Notes: generated by a model from the letters alone, not told the origin. Shown: positions 28,567 to 37,857, counted from the first letter of the stretch. The stretch is DNA of 61,216 bases from Chrysiogenes arsenatis DSM 11915 (GCF_000469585.1 NZ_AWNK01000007.1:280110-341325); one strand, 5' to 3'. Translations and numbers: made by a program.

Positions 28567-29463
28567 ATGGTTCAATTACAACGGTGCGCAGTAATCGGAC
28601 TTGGGTTAATTGGCGGTTCCTTTGCGGCTGCCCTAAAAAGTCATGGTTTAGCGGCGTGCGTTGTTGGTGTTGACAGCAATGCCGAAGCGCTCCGAGAAGC
28701 GTTAATGTATGGGTATATCGACGAAGCGGTGGAAATGGGCAGTGGTTCCGTACTGGCGAGTTGCGAAGTTGTCTTTGTCGCTACGCCGGTGCGTTCTATG
28801 TCGAAAATTTTCGCTCAATTGAATGTCATATTGCCACCGACGGCTTTGGTAGTCGATTTTGGCAGTGTCAAAGGCGAACTGGCTTGGGCATTGAATCAAG
28901 GAATATCTTTCCGGTACCTCCCTGCTCATCCGATTGCTGGGGGGGAACGGAGCGGGATACATGCGGCACAAAGCACCCTTTTCCAGGGAAAAAAGTTCAT
29001 TATCTGCCCGTTTGATCGCGAGGCATACGCGTCTGATATTGCGTTGATGGAACAGCTTATTCTGGTCATTGGCGGTCAGAGTGAAGTCATGGATACGGCG
29101 GAGCATGATACGATTTTCGCGGCCGTCAGTCACCTGCCCCATGTGGTGGCATATGCGCTCGTCAATGCATTGCGGACGATGGAAAGCTGTTCGGGCATTA
29201 AGCTTGGGCACTATCCCGGTGCTGGCTTTCGCGATTTTACCCGCATCGCTTCGAGTGATGAAGTGATGTGGAGCGATATTGCGCTAACGAACCGTACGGA
29301 AATTCTTCACGCTCTTGACGCTTTTGAAGAGACTTTAGGCGGCATTCGTCAAGCAATTGAACAGCACGATGAGGCGTATTTGCTCGCAACCTTTCGCCAT
29401 GCGCGGGAATATCGCGATCAAATCGTCAAGAATATGGCTGAGAGACAAAAAACTACTGTGTGA
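28567..29463 (+). CDS. tyrA: Prephenate dehydrogenase
   Basis: Encodes 298 residues. A nucleotide-binding motif (VIGLGLIGGSFAAALK) is at the N-terminus; HPIAGGERSG, the catalytic-region His of AVSHLPHVVAYAL and GAGFRDFTRIASS are typical. It oxidises prephenate to 4-hydroxyphenylpyruvate for tyrosine synthesis. No ACT or chorismate mutase domain is fused. It ends 19 bases before the aroA start. Confidence 0.95.
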   Translation: MVQLQRCAVIGLGLIGGSFAAALKSHGLAACVVGVDSNAEALREALMYGYIDEAVEMGSGSVLASCEVVFVATPVRSMSKIFAQLNVILPPTALVVDFGSVKGELAWALNQGISFRYLPAHPIAGGERSGIHAAQSTLFQGKKFIICPFDREAYASDIALMEQLILVIGGQSEVMDTAEHDTIFAAVSHLPHVVAYALVNALRTMESCSGIKLGHYPGAGFRDFTRIASSDEVMWSDIALTNRTEILHALDAFEETLGGIRQAIEQHDEAYLLATFRHAREYRDQIVKNMAERQKTTV

Positions 29464-29482
29464 ACGAAGCGAGGTCAGCGTT

Positions 29483-30757
29483 ATGCTCCAAGGCTCTATT
29501 TCTGTGGCATCGGATAAATCCATCACGCATCGTGCGATTATGTTTTCGTCTTTGGCAAAAGGGACTTCTGTCATCGAAAACCCGTTGATGGGCGATGATA
29601 ACCTTTCCACGGTAGCCGCGTTTGAAGCGATGGGTGTAACGGTGGAGAAATTTGAAAAAAAACTCGTTATTCATTCACCCGGTTCGCATGCCTTACATGA
29701 GCCGAAGGATTTTCTTGATTTTGGCAATAGCGGCACGACGACACGTTTGATGCTGGGGATTCTTTCAGGTCTGCCGTTTTTCTGTGCCATTACTGGTGAT
29801 CAATACTTGCGTAAACGTCCGATGATGCGTGTGGTTGCGCCACTGCGTCAAATGGGGGCTCATATTGATGGAAGAGAGGGAGGAAAGTTGCTGCCGCTTT
29901 CTATCCGTGGCGGAGCATTGGTTGGACAAACTTTTACGACGCAAGTGGCGTCTGCGCAGGTAAAAAGTGCGCTCCTTCTCGCTGGGGCTTTTGCGAAAGG
30001 GACAACGGTGATTACTGAACCGGAAAAGTCACGCGATCACACGGAGCGGATGTTACCTTTCTACGGCGTTCCGGTCGAGGTCGTGGGCAACACGTGTTCC
30101 ATCACCGGTGGCGCGGAGTTTCGTCCGGCCAACATCACGGTTCCGGGCGATATCAGCTCGGCGGCGTTCTTTCTGGTTGCGGCGACGGTCACTCCAGGGA
30201 GTTCTATCACCATCGAAAATGTCGGAGTTAATCCCAGCCGTACGGGCGTTATCGAAGCGCTCCATGCCATGAATGCGGCGGTGGTTTTGCGTAATACGCG
30301 CGATGTGTGCGGTGAACCAGTGGCCGACCTTGAAGTTCGCTATACTGATCAGTTACAAGCTGTCGAAATTGGCGGTTCATTGATTCCTCGTTTAATCGAC
30401 GAAATACCTGCGTTAGCGGTAGCCATGAGTTTTGCACGTGGAACGTCAGTCGTGCGCGATGCACAGGAGCTGCGGGTCAAGGAAACGGATCGTATCAAAA
30501 CCACGTTGTCGAATTTGCAAGCACTGGGTGTACAGTGCGAGGAACGCGAGGATGGTTTTGCTATTCATGGGAATCCAGATTGGAAGCCTTCGGGCACTAT
30601 CCAGTTAGATGCCTATGGCGACCATCGCATTGGGATGAGTGCGCTCCTCTTTAAGTTGCTTCATCCGCATGCTATTCGGGTGCGTGATACTGAGTGTATT
30701 TCGGTTTCGTTTCCCAATTTTGAAACTCTCATGCAATCACTTCAGAGCAAGGGGTAA
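29483..30757 (+). CDS. aroA: 3-phosphoshikimate 1-carboxyvinyltransferase (EPSP synthase)
   Basis: Encodes 424 residues. Start at 29483 is chosen because the protein then begins just before the conserved DKSITHRA substrate-binding loop, with GAGGT upstream; a longer in-frame start at 29357 overlaps tyrA and adds no conserved sequence. Other motifs are NSGTTTRLM, SAQVKSALLLAGAFA, PGDISSAAFF and KETDRI. The enzyme joins shikimate-3-phosphate and PEP. The usual PGDKS of the loop is VASDKS here, a feature of the class II-like sequences I know from other lineages. Followed by cmk after three bases. Confidence 0.96.
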   Translation: MLQGSISVASDKSITHRAIMFSSLAKGTSVIENPLMGDDNLSTVAAFEAMGVTVEKFEKKLVIHSPGSHALHEPKDFLDFGNSGTTTRLMLGILSGLPFFCAITGDQYLRKRPMMRVVAPLRQMGAHIDGREGGKLLPLSIRGGALVGQTFTTQVASAQVKSALLLAGAFAKGTTVITEPEKSRDHTERMLPFYGVPVEVVGNTCSITGGAEFRPANITVPGDISSAAFFLVAATVTPGSSITIENVGVNPSRTGVIEALHAMNAAVVLRNTRDVCGEPVADLEVRYTDQLQAVEIGGSLIPRLIDEIPALAVAMSFARGTSVVRDAQELRVKETDRIKTTLSNLQALGVQCEEREDGFAIHGNPDWKPSGTIQLDAYGDHRIGMSALLFKLLHPHAIRVRDTECISVSFPNFETLMQSLQSKG

Positions 30758-30760
30758 TAC

Positions 30761-31447
30761 GTGCAAGAGAAACCTGTTCGCATAGCACTTGACGGGCCTG
30801 GTGGATCTGGGAAAAGTACCGTCGGCAAACGGATCGCAAAGCAGTATGGCTTTACGTATATCGATACGGGTGCCATGTATCGTTGTGTTGCGTTGCGCGT
30901 GCGACAAATGGGTATCGAGATGCAGACTATCGAATATACGGCGGCTATGGAAAATCTTTCGATTGAATTTCGCTGGGAAGAAAATCAACAACGGGTGCTT
31001 TTGAACGGCGTCGACGTAACGCAAGAAATTCGGATGCCTGACAATGCCAGAGTGACCTCTTTGGTCGCACAAGTTCCAGAAATCCGTAGCGCGCTCGTCG
31101 AAATGCAACGTCAGTTGGCGCAAGCAAAAAGTGTGGTGATGGATGGGCGTGATATTGGGTCAGTCGTCATTCCTGATGCTGAATTAAAATTTTTCATGGA
31201 TGCTTCGCCGGAAACACGCGCCCAAAGGCGTTTTGAGGAGCTTCAGCAACAAGGGGTATCGGTTACTTTTGACGATGTTTTACGCGATATTCAACAGCGT
31301 GACTACGATGATTGCCATCGTGAATTTTCACCCTTGATTCAGGTGGCCGACGCGATTGTCATTGATACGACCAACTATGATATTGATGGCGTAACCAAGC
31401 TTATCGCGGAACATATCGACAGCATTCTGTGCCGTCAGGAGCACTAA
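30761..31447 (+). CDS. cmk: Cytidylate kinase
   Basis: Encodes 228 residues. P-loop ALDGPGGSGKSTVGKRIA, then YIDTGAMYRCVALR and VVMDGRDIGSVV with the family's CMP-binding residues. It phosphorylates CMP and dCMP. GTG start. The aroA-cmk-ispH-rpsA order is a known conserved arrangement. It ends directly before the ispH ATG (TAAATG). Confidence 0.96.
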   Translation: MQEKPVRIALDGPGGSGKSTVGKRIAKQYGFTYIDTGAMYRCVALRVRQMGIEMQTIEYTAAMENLSIEFRWEENQQRVLLNGVDVTQEIRMPDNARVTSLVAQVPEIRSALVEMQRQLAQAKSVVMDGRDIGSVVIPDAELKFFMDASPETRAQRRFEELQQQGVSVTFDDVLRDIQQRDYDDCHREFSPLIQVADAIVIDTTNYDIDGVTKLIAEHIDSILCRQEH

Positions 31448-32299
31448 ATGAAACTTGAAGTCGGCAAACATGCTGGTTTTTGTTTTGGGGTAAAGCGCGC
31501 TATTCAGGTAGCGTTTGACTCAGGAGAAAAGTACAGTGGAGTGGTGCGAACTCTCGGGCCAATTATTCATAATCCACAGGTGGTACAGGAGCTTGAAGCT
31601 GCGGGTATTGCGGTCGCGCAAAATCTGGAGGAGATCCCTACCGATACGGGTATGGTGATTATCCGTTCTCACGGTGTTGGTCCACAGATCTATGAGTCAG
31701 CAAACGCACGAAATTTAGCGTTGGTTGACGCAACATGCCCTTTTGTGAAAAAAATTCATTCAATTGTCGCACAAATGGATGATGAAGGTTATGATATTGT
31801 TGTGCTTGGCGAAGCAGATCACCCCGAAGTTATAGGTATTTGTGCCTATGTTACGAATGGTCGGGTTTTTGTTATCGATGAACCGGAGAAAATTCGCGAT
31901 ATACGGTTAGGACGTAAGGTTGCGCTATTGGCACAAACAACCCAAGAAACGCGACAGTTCTCCGCACTGTTAGCGATTCTTGGTGAAAAAAATAATTGTG
32001 AGATTCGGAGCTTTAATACGATTTGCGATGCAACGGGAGTTCGTCAGCAGGAAGCTATCAGGCTCGCGCAACAGAGCGATATTGTAATTATTGTTGGTGG
32101 GAAAAAATCTGCCAACACGACGCGTTTAGCGGCTATCTGCCAAGAGATTCAACCATCTACTTATCATGTAGAAACGGTGCACGAGTTAGATGCTGCTTGG
32201 TTCACAGGAAAAACACGTGCTGGAATTACCGCCGGCGCAAGTACTCCTGAGAGCGAAATTAACAAAGTTGTTGCGTGGGTTCAGGCTATTGGTCAATAG
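31448..32299 (+). CDS. ispH: 4-hydroxy-3-methylbut-2-enyl diphosphate reductase
   Basis: Encodes 283 residues. Cluster-ligand cysteines are in HAGFCFGVKRAI, DATCPFVKKIH and NTICDATGVRQ. It performs the last step of the MEP pathway, making IPP and DMAPP, and so supplies the substrates used by the UppS encoded 6 kb upstream. The usual SSNS-type segment reads KKSANTTRL here. Its stop is 70 bases before rpsA. Confidence 0.96.
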   Translation: MKLEVGKHAGFCFGVKRAIQVAFDSGEKYSGVVRTLGPIIHNPQVVQELEAAGIAVAQNLEEIPTDTGMVIIRSHGVGPQIYESANARNLALVDATCPFVKKIHSIVAQMDDEGYDIVVLGEADHPEVIGICAYVTNGRVFVIDEPEKIRDIRLGRKVALLAQTTQETRQFSALLAILGEKNNCEIRSFNTICDATGVRQQEAIRLAQQSDIVIIVGGKKSANTTRLAAICQEIQPSTYHVETVHELDAAWFTGKTRAGITAGASTPESEINKVVAWVQAIGQ

Positions 32300-32309
32300 G
32301 TTTACTTTC

Positions 32310-32331
32310 AAACAGTAAAGCGTTACTGTTT
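32310..32331 (+). promoter_or_regulatory. 9-bp inverted repeat in the rpsA leader
   Basis: AAACAGTAA (32310-32318) and TTACTGTTT (32323-32331) are perfectly complementary around AGCG, 38 bases before the rpsA start. In RNA this is a hairpin ahead of the ribosome site, which is reminiscent of S1 autoregulation by leader structure; in DNA it could be an operator. Only the repeat itself is seen. Confidence 0.45.
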
Positions 32332-32369
32332 AAAGATAGAGACAATGCAATTTTGTGAGGAGGACGTCA

Positions 32370-34004
32370 ATGATGGACAACGATTACAAACCACATGAAG
32401 AAGCGGGTGAAGATTTTGCTGCCATGCTGGAGCAGGATTTCCGTCAACGCGAAGAGTCTGGGCGAATTGTAGAAGCGACGGTTGTGCAGAAAAATGACAA
32501 TGAAGTTCTGCTCGACATTGGAGAAAAAGTAGAAGGCATCCTCAGCCGTGAAGAGATGGATGGTGCTGAGTTTGATGCATTGCAAGCAGGTAGTAAGCTC
32601 GATGTTTTTAATACAGGTCGAACCGAGGGAAATAACGGGTTTATCCGAGTCAGCAAGCAAAAGGCTGACCAGCGCAAAGGATGGGATACGCTCGTCGCTG
32701 GTTTTGAACAGGGTGAGCCATTTGAAGGGACTATTTCTGGTGTTGTCAACCGTGGGTTTAATGTAGACATTAAGGGAGTTAAGGCATTTTTGCCTATTTC
32801 GCAAGCGGATATCCGTCAAATTCGTGAAACACCAGAAGAAATGGCGAAGTATGTCGGCCTGACGGATATGTTCAAAATTATTAACCTTTCTCCGAAGCGT
32901 CACAATGTTGTGGTATCGCGCCGAGCTTTTCTGGAAGAGACCAAAGAGAAGCTAAAATCACAAATTATCGACAAAATAAAAGTCGGTGAATTGATCACTG
33001 GTAAGGTGAAAAACATTACTGAATATGGTGTTTTTGTTGACCTCGGCGGCATTGACGGCTTGCTACACATTACAGATATATCGTGGGGACGCGTGTCGCA
33101 TCCTTCCGCTATGTTTAAAGAAGGTGATTCGGTTGAAGTTGTTGTGCTCGACTTCAATCGTTCTGCCGAGCGGGTTTCGCTTGGATATAAGCAAAAAACT
33201 GAAGATCCTTGGTTAAAGGTAAGCGAGCGCTACCAACCTGGAAGTATAGTAAAAGGCAAGGTCGTCAGTTTTGTCGATTATGGCGCCTTTGTTGAAATTG
33301 AGTGTGGCATTGAAGGGTTGATCCATATCAGTGAAATGAGCTGGACGAGCCGTGTCCGTTCGCCGTCACAGGTATTGGCAATAGGCGATTCGGTTGAAGT
33401 GCGACTCCTCGCCATTGACCCAGAGAATCGTCGTTTATCACTCAGTTTGCGTGGTGTAACACCGAACCCTTGGGATGTTGTCGGTGAGAAGTATCCGATT
33501 GGAACTACCGTTTCTGGCAAAATTAAGAATATTACAGATTTCGGTGCTTTCCTTGGCCTTGAAGAGGGAATTGATGGGTTGATTCATATTTCCGACATGT
33601 CATGGACGCGCAACAACCACCCTTCTGAAGTGGTAAAAGTTGGCGACCATGTAGAGGCAAAAGTGCTGGCCTTTGACAGAGTCAAAGAGCGTTTAAGCCT
33701 TGGGTTGAAACAATTGCAATCAAATCCTTGGGAGCTGGTGGAAAATCGCTACCCGATTGGCGCGATGGTCAGCGGTGAAGTTGTTAACCTCACTGATTTT
33801 GGTGCCTTTGTAAAGCTAGAGGATGGGGTTGAGGGCTTGTTGCATGTTTCAGAAATTTCTATGAACCGCATTGAGCGTCCAAGTGACGTGCTTTCTATTG
33901 GTCAGCAGGTCGAAGCACAAGTGATCAAGTTAAGTAAAGAAGATCGCCGCATCGGTCTCAGCATGAAGCAAAATGAGAATTTTGTGGACGAAAGTACTGA
34001 CTAA
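32370..34004 (+). CDS. rpsA: 30S ribosomal protein S1
   Basis: Encodes 544 residues with six S1 RNA-binding repeats: two N-terminal divergent ones that bind the ribosome (about 30-95 and 115-185), then four canonical ones beginning near GKVKNITEYGVFVDL, GKVVSFVDYGAFVEI, GKIKNITDFGAFLGL and GEVVNLTDFGAFVKL. S1 brings mRNAs to the 30S subunit. Start at 32370 has GAGGAGGA five bases upstream; the next ATG (32373) is an alternative. Last gene of the aromatic operon, followed by a strong terminator. Confidence 0.97.
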   Translation: MMDNDYKPHEEAGEDFAAMLEQDFRQREESGRIVEATVVQKNDNEVLLDIGEKVEGILSREEMDGAEFDALQAGSKLDVFNTGRTEGNNGFIRVSKQKADQRKGWDTLVAGFEQGEPFEGTISGVVNRGFNVDIKGVKAFLPISQADIRQIRETPEEMAKYVGLTDMFKIINLSPKRHNVVVSRRAFLEETKEKLKSQIIDKIKVGELITGKVKNITEYGVFVDLGGIDGLLHITDISWGRVSHPSAMFKEGDSVEVVVLDFNRSAERVSLGYKQKTEDPWLKVSERYQPGSIVKGKVVSFVDYGAFVEIECGIEGLIHISEMSWTSRVRSPSQVLAIGDSVEVRLLAIDPENRRLSLSLRGVTPNPWDVVGEKYPIGTTVSGKIKNITDFGAFLGLEEGIDGLIHISDMSWTRNNHPSEVVKVGDHVEAKVLAFDRVKERLSLGLKQLQSNPWELVENRYPIGAMVSGEVVNLTDFGAFVKLEDGVEGLLHVSEISMNRIERPSDVLSIGQQVEAQVIKLSKEDRRIGLSMKQNENFVDESTD

Positions 34005-34019
34005 CAGCATGTTTCTTCA

Positions 34020-34050
34020 AAAAAGCAGGAGTTTTGCTCCTGCTTTTTTA
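34020..34050 (+). terminator. Intrinsic terminator after rpsA
   Basis: AAAAAGCAGGAG and CTCCTGCTTTTT form a perfect 12-bp stem with loop TTTTG, ending in a T run, 16 bases after the rpsA stop. Confidence 0.92.
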
Positions 34051-34074
34051 TTATCTGTTTTTGCAAAAAAACGC

Positions 34075-34102
34075 TTAAGTCTTGAAATGAAATATCCGAG
34101 AC
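34075..34102 (+). promoter_or_regulatory. Possible flagellar (sigma-28-like) promoter before fliD
   Basis: TTAAGTCT (34075-34082), 12 bases, TCCGAGAC (34095-34102). This matches the sigma-28 consensus TAAAGTTT-N11-GCCGATAA in six and five of eight positions. It sits between the rpsA terminator and fliD. Confidence 0.35.
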
Positions 34103-34148
34103 GTATAAAGAAGAGTCAGCTACTGTGCGAGCGGAAGGAGAAGAAATC

Positions 34149-36848
34149 ATGTCAAGTATAAATTTCACTGGGTTATCCAGCGGTCTGGATACTTCCAGCA
34201 TGATTAAAATTCAAGTAGAAGCTCGCGGCAAGCGGCTCAATAGAATGCTGGATCAAAAAGAATTGCTCGACTTGCAACGGCAGGCGTTTCAAACGGTGAG
34301 TAATGATCTTATGACGCTCCGCTCACAATTGCTCGACCTTCGCTTGCAGTCCACGTTTTATAATCGTGACGTTACTCTAAGCAATAATAGCATGGCTTCG
34401 GCAAAAGCCGCACCTGATGCGCCGAAAATATCGCACACGCTCGAAGTGAACCAACTAGCGAAAGGCGCAACCGCGTCGAGTTTTTATACCCGTGCGTCAA
34501 TATCCGCTGCTGTAGTGCCAAATACTTCCAACATTACCGGTGTTTCTACGAGTTATCCCGGTATGCTGGAAGGGAAACACGATATTGCCATTCAAACAAT
34601 CTCTGCCGGAGGCACTTCGTTCGCTACCGCAAAAAATACCCTTTCCCTTGATAATAAACCAGTCATGAAGGCGGTATCGGGTGCTGATGTAGAAGGTGCC
34701 GAAGGGATGTTTGGTGGATCGATCACTATAGGTGAAACCCTGAATGTAACCGTGAACGGTACTCAGGTTGCGGTTACATTTGATCAGGCCTTCAGTGCTT
34801 CCAGTACATTGACTTCAGTTGCCAATTATCTTGATAAGTCAATCAATGCTGCGGTAAATGCACAACGTGGCACGCAAGATATCCGGTATATTGCTGTCGG
34901 TAACTCTGCTAACGACTGGACAAGTAGCGACGATTACTTAACGATTTACAATACTGAAGTCGCTATAGGCGAAACGCTTACTGTAGATGGTGGCAGTGCA
35001 GCGAATGCCCTTGGTTTTGGACTCGGCGGAACTGCAAAAACGGTTACTGCTATCGAGAAAAACACCTTTGTGGAAGTAGTTTCCGCCTCTGCCACCGCCT
35101 ACACTGCACTGCGAACAACGATGGGATCAAGTGCAGAGGGGTTGATGGGAGGGGACTTCACCTTTGCAGTTGCATCTGGAAGTACTATCCAAGACGGAAG
35201 TTTACGCATTATAACCAATAGTGGCATGCGTTTTGGCGAAACGACCAGTACGACGGTAAAGGGTGCTACAAATATTGGAACCATTGATACCACTAAGTCG
35301 CTTTCAACAGCGGGGTTTACGAACTACGATAGTAATAAAATCAAAGGATTTTTCACTGTCAACGGAGTGAAGATTGAATTACTGAAAGATCCTGACCCGA
35401 ATGATCCCAGTGATGATCCGAATCCCACCGTCCAGGAGCTACTGGCAGCGATTAATGGCTCTGGCGCTGGAGTAACGGCTTCGTATGACGCGACGAATGG
35501 CAGGTTCCTGCTCACTTCCAACACACCTGGTGCTTCATCCGTGACAGTAGGTGATTCGACAGATACGTCTAATTTTCTCACAATGGCCGGTCTAACAGCA
35601 GTTTCCGGTGCCCAAACAACGGCGGGAAGTAGCCCTAGTGCGGTTGATCCAACGGTTACTGGGCTAGGATTCGGCAAAGGTATTTTTACTATAAACGGAG
35701 TAAGTATCTATGTCGACAATAAATACGATTCAATAAATGATGTCATTCGGAAAATAAATAATTCTGGTGCTGGTGTAACAGCAAGTTTTGATGTTAACTC
35801 GAATAAGCTACATCTCTCGAGCGAATTGGGAAAAAACACAACCAATGCCAGTAAGATTCAGATCGGTTCTGCCAATGATACGAGTAACTTTCTTGGGTTT
35901 GCCAATTTAGCAGCTAATTTTAGCAATCCAACTACGACGGTACAGGAAATTGGTACGAAAGGTCAGGATGCTGTTTTTCAGTATGATGGTGTTGTATATG
36001 TGAAAAACACCAACGAAATCGAAAAACTACCGGGTGGTATTGATTTGACCCTAAAAGGGGTGACCGCGTCGACCGAATCTATTACGGTTGCAGGCAACAC
36101 CGACAATACCGTTGACAGAATCGCAAAATTTATTGCGCTCTACAATAAAGCTATGGAGTACATAAACCCGTTCCGTTTAAGTGATGACGATAGAAAATAT
36201 CTGAAGCCACTTGATGCTGAATCGGTTCAAAGCATGACCTTCAGTCAGCAAGATCAGTATGAAGAGAAATACCGTTCGTTTAACATGCAGGAGACACTCC
36301 GCAAAAGCTCTGAGATGAAGGGTCTTTCGGCCAATATGAAGCGGCTTGTGACAGGGTATTATGGCGATGCCGGTTCAACGGTAAAAAGCCTTGGAGATAT
36401 TGGCATTACGCTGGCTGGCCGTAATGATTATAAAGTGCTTATGAAGGGGATGTTATTACTTGATTCGACGGATGAAGAGGAAATTAAAGCTGCTTTGCAA
36501 AATAATGGTGTCTTTATGGCAGCCATTGCTGAAAACGAAGAGGAAGTATTTAATCTTTTCAGCCGTGTAGATGACAATGGAGATTCCTACGGTATTGCAC
36601 GTAAAATGCAGGATATGATCGAAGGTTATGTATTCACCGATGGTGTTTTGAATAATAAACTCCGCGTTGGTGGGCTTATGAGTCGCGATGCTGACTCGTT
36701 AACAAAAAATATCACTCGTGAAAAAAAACGTCTTGATGCCTATGAAGCATCACTGAAGCGTCAGTATGCAGCGCTGGAGAAACGGATGTCTGAACTGCAG
36801 TCACAATCATCTGCACTGTTAAGCTTTGCGGGACTACCAAGTGGGTAA
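34149..36848 (+). CDS. fliD: Flagellar filament cap protein FliD
   Basis: Encodes 899 residues, long for FliD (usually about 450-700). The N-terminal cap domain (INFTGLSSGLDTSSMIKIQ and the following coiled coil) and C-terminal cap domain (FIALYNKAMEYINP, KSLGDIGIT, KKRLDAYEASLKRQYAALEK) are clear. The extra length is in the middle: two related flagellin-IN-type units near 35343-35600 and 35676-35918 (KGFFTVNGVKIE / KGIFTINGVSIY, GSGAGVTASYD / NSGAGVTASFD). Start at 34149 follows GGAGAAG; an upstream GTG at 34125 is less likely. It caps the growing filament and folds flagellin; the middle units would be surface-exposed. Confidence 0.95.
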   Translation: MSSINFTGLSSGLDTSSMIKIQVEARGKRLNRMLDQKELLDLQRQAFQTVSNDLMTLRSQLLDLRLQSTFYNRDVTLSNNSMASAKAAPDAPKISHTLEVNQLAKGATASSFYTRASISAAVVPNTSNITGVSTSYPGMLEGKHDIAIQTISAGGTSFATAKNTLSLDNKPVMKAVSGADVEGAEGMFGGSITIGETLNVTVNGTQVAVTFDQAFSASSTLTSVANYLDKSINAAVNAQRGTQDIRYIAVGNSANDWTSSDDYLTIYNTEVAIGETLTVDGGSAANALGFGLGGTAKTVTAIEKNTFVEVVSASATAYTALRTTMGSSAEGLMGGDFTFAVASGSTIQDGSLRIITNSGMRFGETTSTTVKGATNIGTIDTTKSLSTAGFTNYDSNKIKGFFTVNGVKIELLKDPDPNDPSDDPNPTVQELLAAINGSGAGVTASYDATNGRFLLTSNTPGASSVTVGDSTDTSNFLTMAGLTAVSGAQTTAGSSPSAVDPTVTGLGFGKGIFTINGVSIYVDNKYDSINDVIRKINNSGAGVTASFDVNSNKLHLSSELGKNTTNASKIQIGSANDTSNFLGFANLAANFSNPTTTVQEIGTKGQDAVFQYDGVVYVKNTNEIEKLPGGIDLTLKGVTASTESITVAGNTDNTVDRIAKFIALYNKAMEYINPFRLSDDDRKYLKPLDAESVQSMTFSQQDQYEEKYRSFNMQETLRKSSEMKGLSANMKRLVTGYYGDAGSTVKSLGDIGITLAGRNDYKVLMKGMLLLDSTDEEEIKAALQNNGVFMAAIAENEEEVFNLFSRVDDNGDSYGIARKMQDMIEGYVFTDGVLNNKLRVGGLMSRDADSLTKNITREKKRLDAYEASLKRQYAALEKRMSELQSQSSALLSFAGLPSG

Positions 36849-36904
36849 ACGCTTGATAAAGTCAGAAATTCTTGTATGATGATAAACTCTAAATCGAGGT
36901 TGCT

Positions 36905-37351
36905 ATGTCTGTAAAAGATCCCTATGGTGCATATAAGCGCAATGAAATTCAAGGCGCTTCACAAGGAAGATTGATCATACTTTTATACGATGGAGCAATA
37001 CGCTTTCTGAATCAGTCTATTGTGGCTATTGAGAAAAAAGATATTGGTGCGGCGCACGAAAACATCATGCGAGCCGAGAATATCATCGCAGAGTTGATGA
37101 ACTCGTTAAATATGGATGCGGGCGAAGTCGCCCAAAATCTCCTTCGATTGTATGAATTTATGATCTGGCATTTGATTCAGGGGAACAAGGACAAGGATAA
37201 GGATAAAATTACTGAGGTAATTGGTATGCTTGGCGATCTTCGAGTCGCATGGCAGCAGATTGTTGGTGGTAAGGTTGACGGGGAAAATGCCGTGCCTCCG
37301 GTTCAAAACGGTGGCGAGACAGCTCCGAAAAAACTTAACATATCGCTTTAA
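36905..37351 (+). CDS. fliS: Flagellin export chaperone FliS
   Basis: Encodes 148 residues. YGAYKRNEIQGASQGRLIIL and LYDGAIRFLNQSI are FliS signatures. The chaperone binds the flagellin C-terminal D0 segment and keeps it from polymerising in the cytoplasm. It has an extra Lys/Asp-rich stretch (NKDKDKDKI) and a longer polar C-tail than usual. It lies 56 bases after fliD and 15 before the D0-like small protein gene. Confidence 0.95.
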   Translation: MSVKDPYGAYKRNEIQGASQGRLIILLYDGAIRFLNQSIVAIEKKDIGAAHENIMRAENIIAELMNSLNMDAGEVAQNLLRLYEFMIWHLIQGNKDKDKDKITEVIGMLGDLRVAWQQIVGGKVDGENAVPPVQNGGETAPKKLNISL

Positions 37352-37366
37352 TCAAGGAGGAAGACA

Positions 37367-37660
37367 ATGAATGTCGATGCACTTGGCGGTGGGTATGTCA
37401 AGCGCTCTCCAGTGAAGCTCCCGGAGGATTCCAGGGGGGCGGCTCGGGAAAGTGGCAAGAGTGACGCCGCAGAAAAAAGTAAGCAGCTCAGGGATGAAGT
37501 AACCATTGAAAACCGACTTTCCGGAATGAGCTCGATTCGTGATGTAGAAATTGCGAAAACGCTCCTGAAAGATACTATTCGGGATATGGTTGGAAATTCA
37601 CAAAAGGCACTCGATGCCTACAAGGATGCAAACGGGTCATCACTCGGTAAGCTCTTGTAA
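37367..37660 (+). CDS. Small protein resembling the flagellin C-terminal D0 domain
   Basis: Encodes 97 residues, preceded by AAGGAGG. The first half is polar and probably disordered. The last 43 residues, from SSIRDVEIAKTLLKDT to SSLGKLL, align without gaps to the C-terminal 43 or so residues of bacterial flagellins (pattern S-x-IRDVD-x-A-K ... T ... A-x-x-A ... LL at the end). Since FliS binds exactly that part of flagellin, and fliS is the neighbouring gene, this protein may compete for FliS, regulate it or be exported. The likeness is seen in the sequence using the flagellin pattern I know; the role is inference. It is not flagellin: there is no N-terminal D0/D1. Confidence 0.75.
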   Translation: MNVDALGGGYVKRSPVKLPEDSRGAARESGKSDAAEKSKQLRDEVTIENRLSGMSSIRDVEIAKTLLKDTIRDMVGNSQKALDAYKDANGSSLGKLL

Positions 37661-37820
37661 AAAAATGAATTCAGGCTGCAGGGAAGCAGAAAGCTGAATA
37701 AGACTGTTCAAGGTCTTGGTGTGCATGGATGCCACTTGTCTTTCCTTTTCTCCAGCCAAGTCAGCATTTTATCTTCTGACGAGGTGATTATGGAGTCCAT
37801 TTTTGTGCTCATGTTTCTGT

Positions 37821-37857
37821 AAATGGAGTAAGATCATCATCTTACTCCATTTTTTTA
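37821..37857 (+). terminator. Intrinsic terminator in the gap after the D0-like gene
   Basis: AAATGGAGTAAGAT (37821-37834) pairs with ATCTTACTCCATTT (37839-37852) around CATC, followed by a T run. The gap from 37661 to 37965 holds this terminator and the promoter that follows; the first 150 bases show nothing else I can name. Confidence 0.9.

Noticed and set aside
31120-31127. Possibility that hemN rather than hemW, or that hisC is a dedicated aromatic aminotransferase, should be named
   Set aside because: The radical SAM motif at 46450-46485 fits HemW better, and the aminotransferase at 27426 has HisC motifs; the alternative roles are noted in the entries but not used as names.
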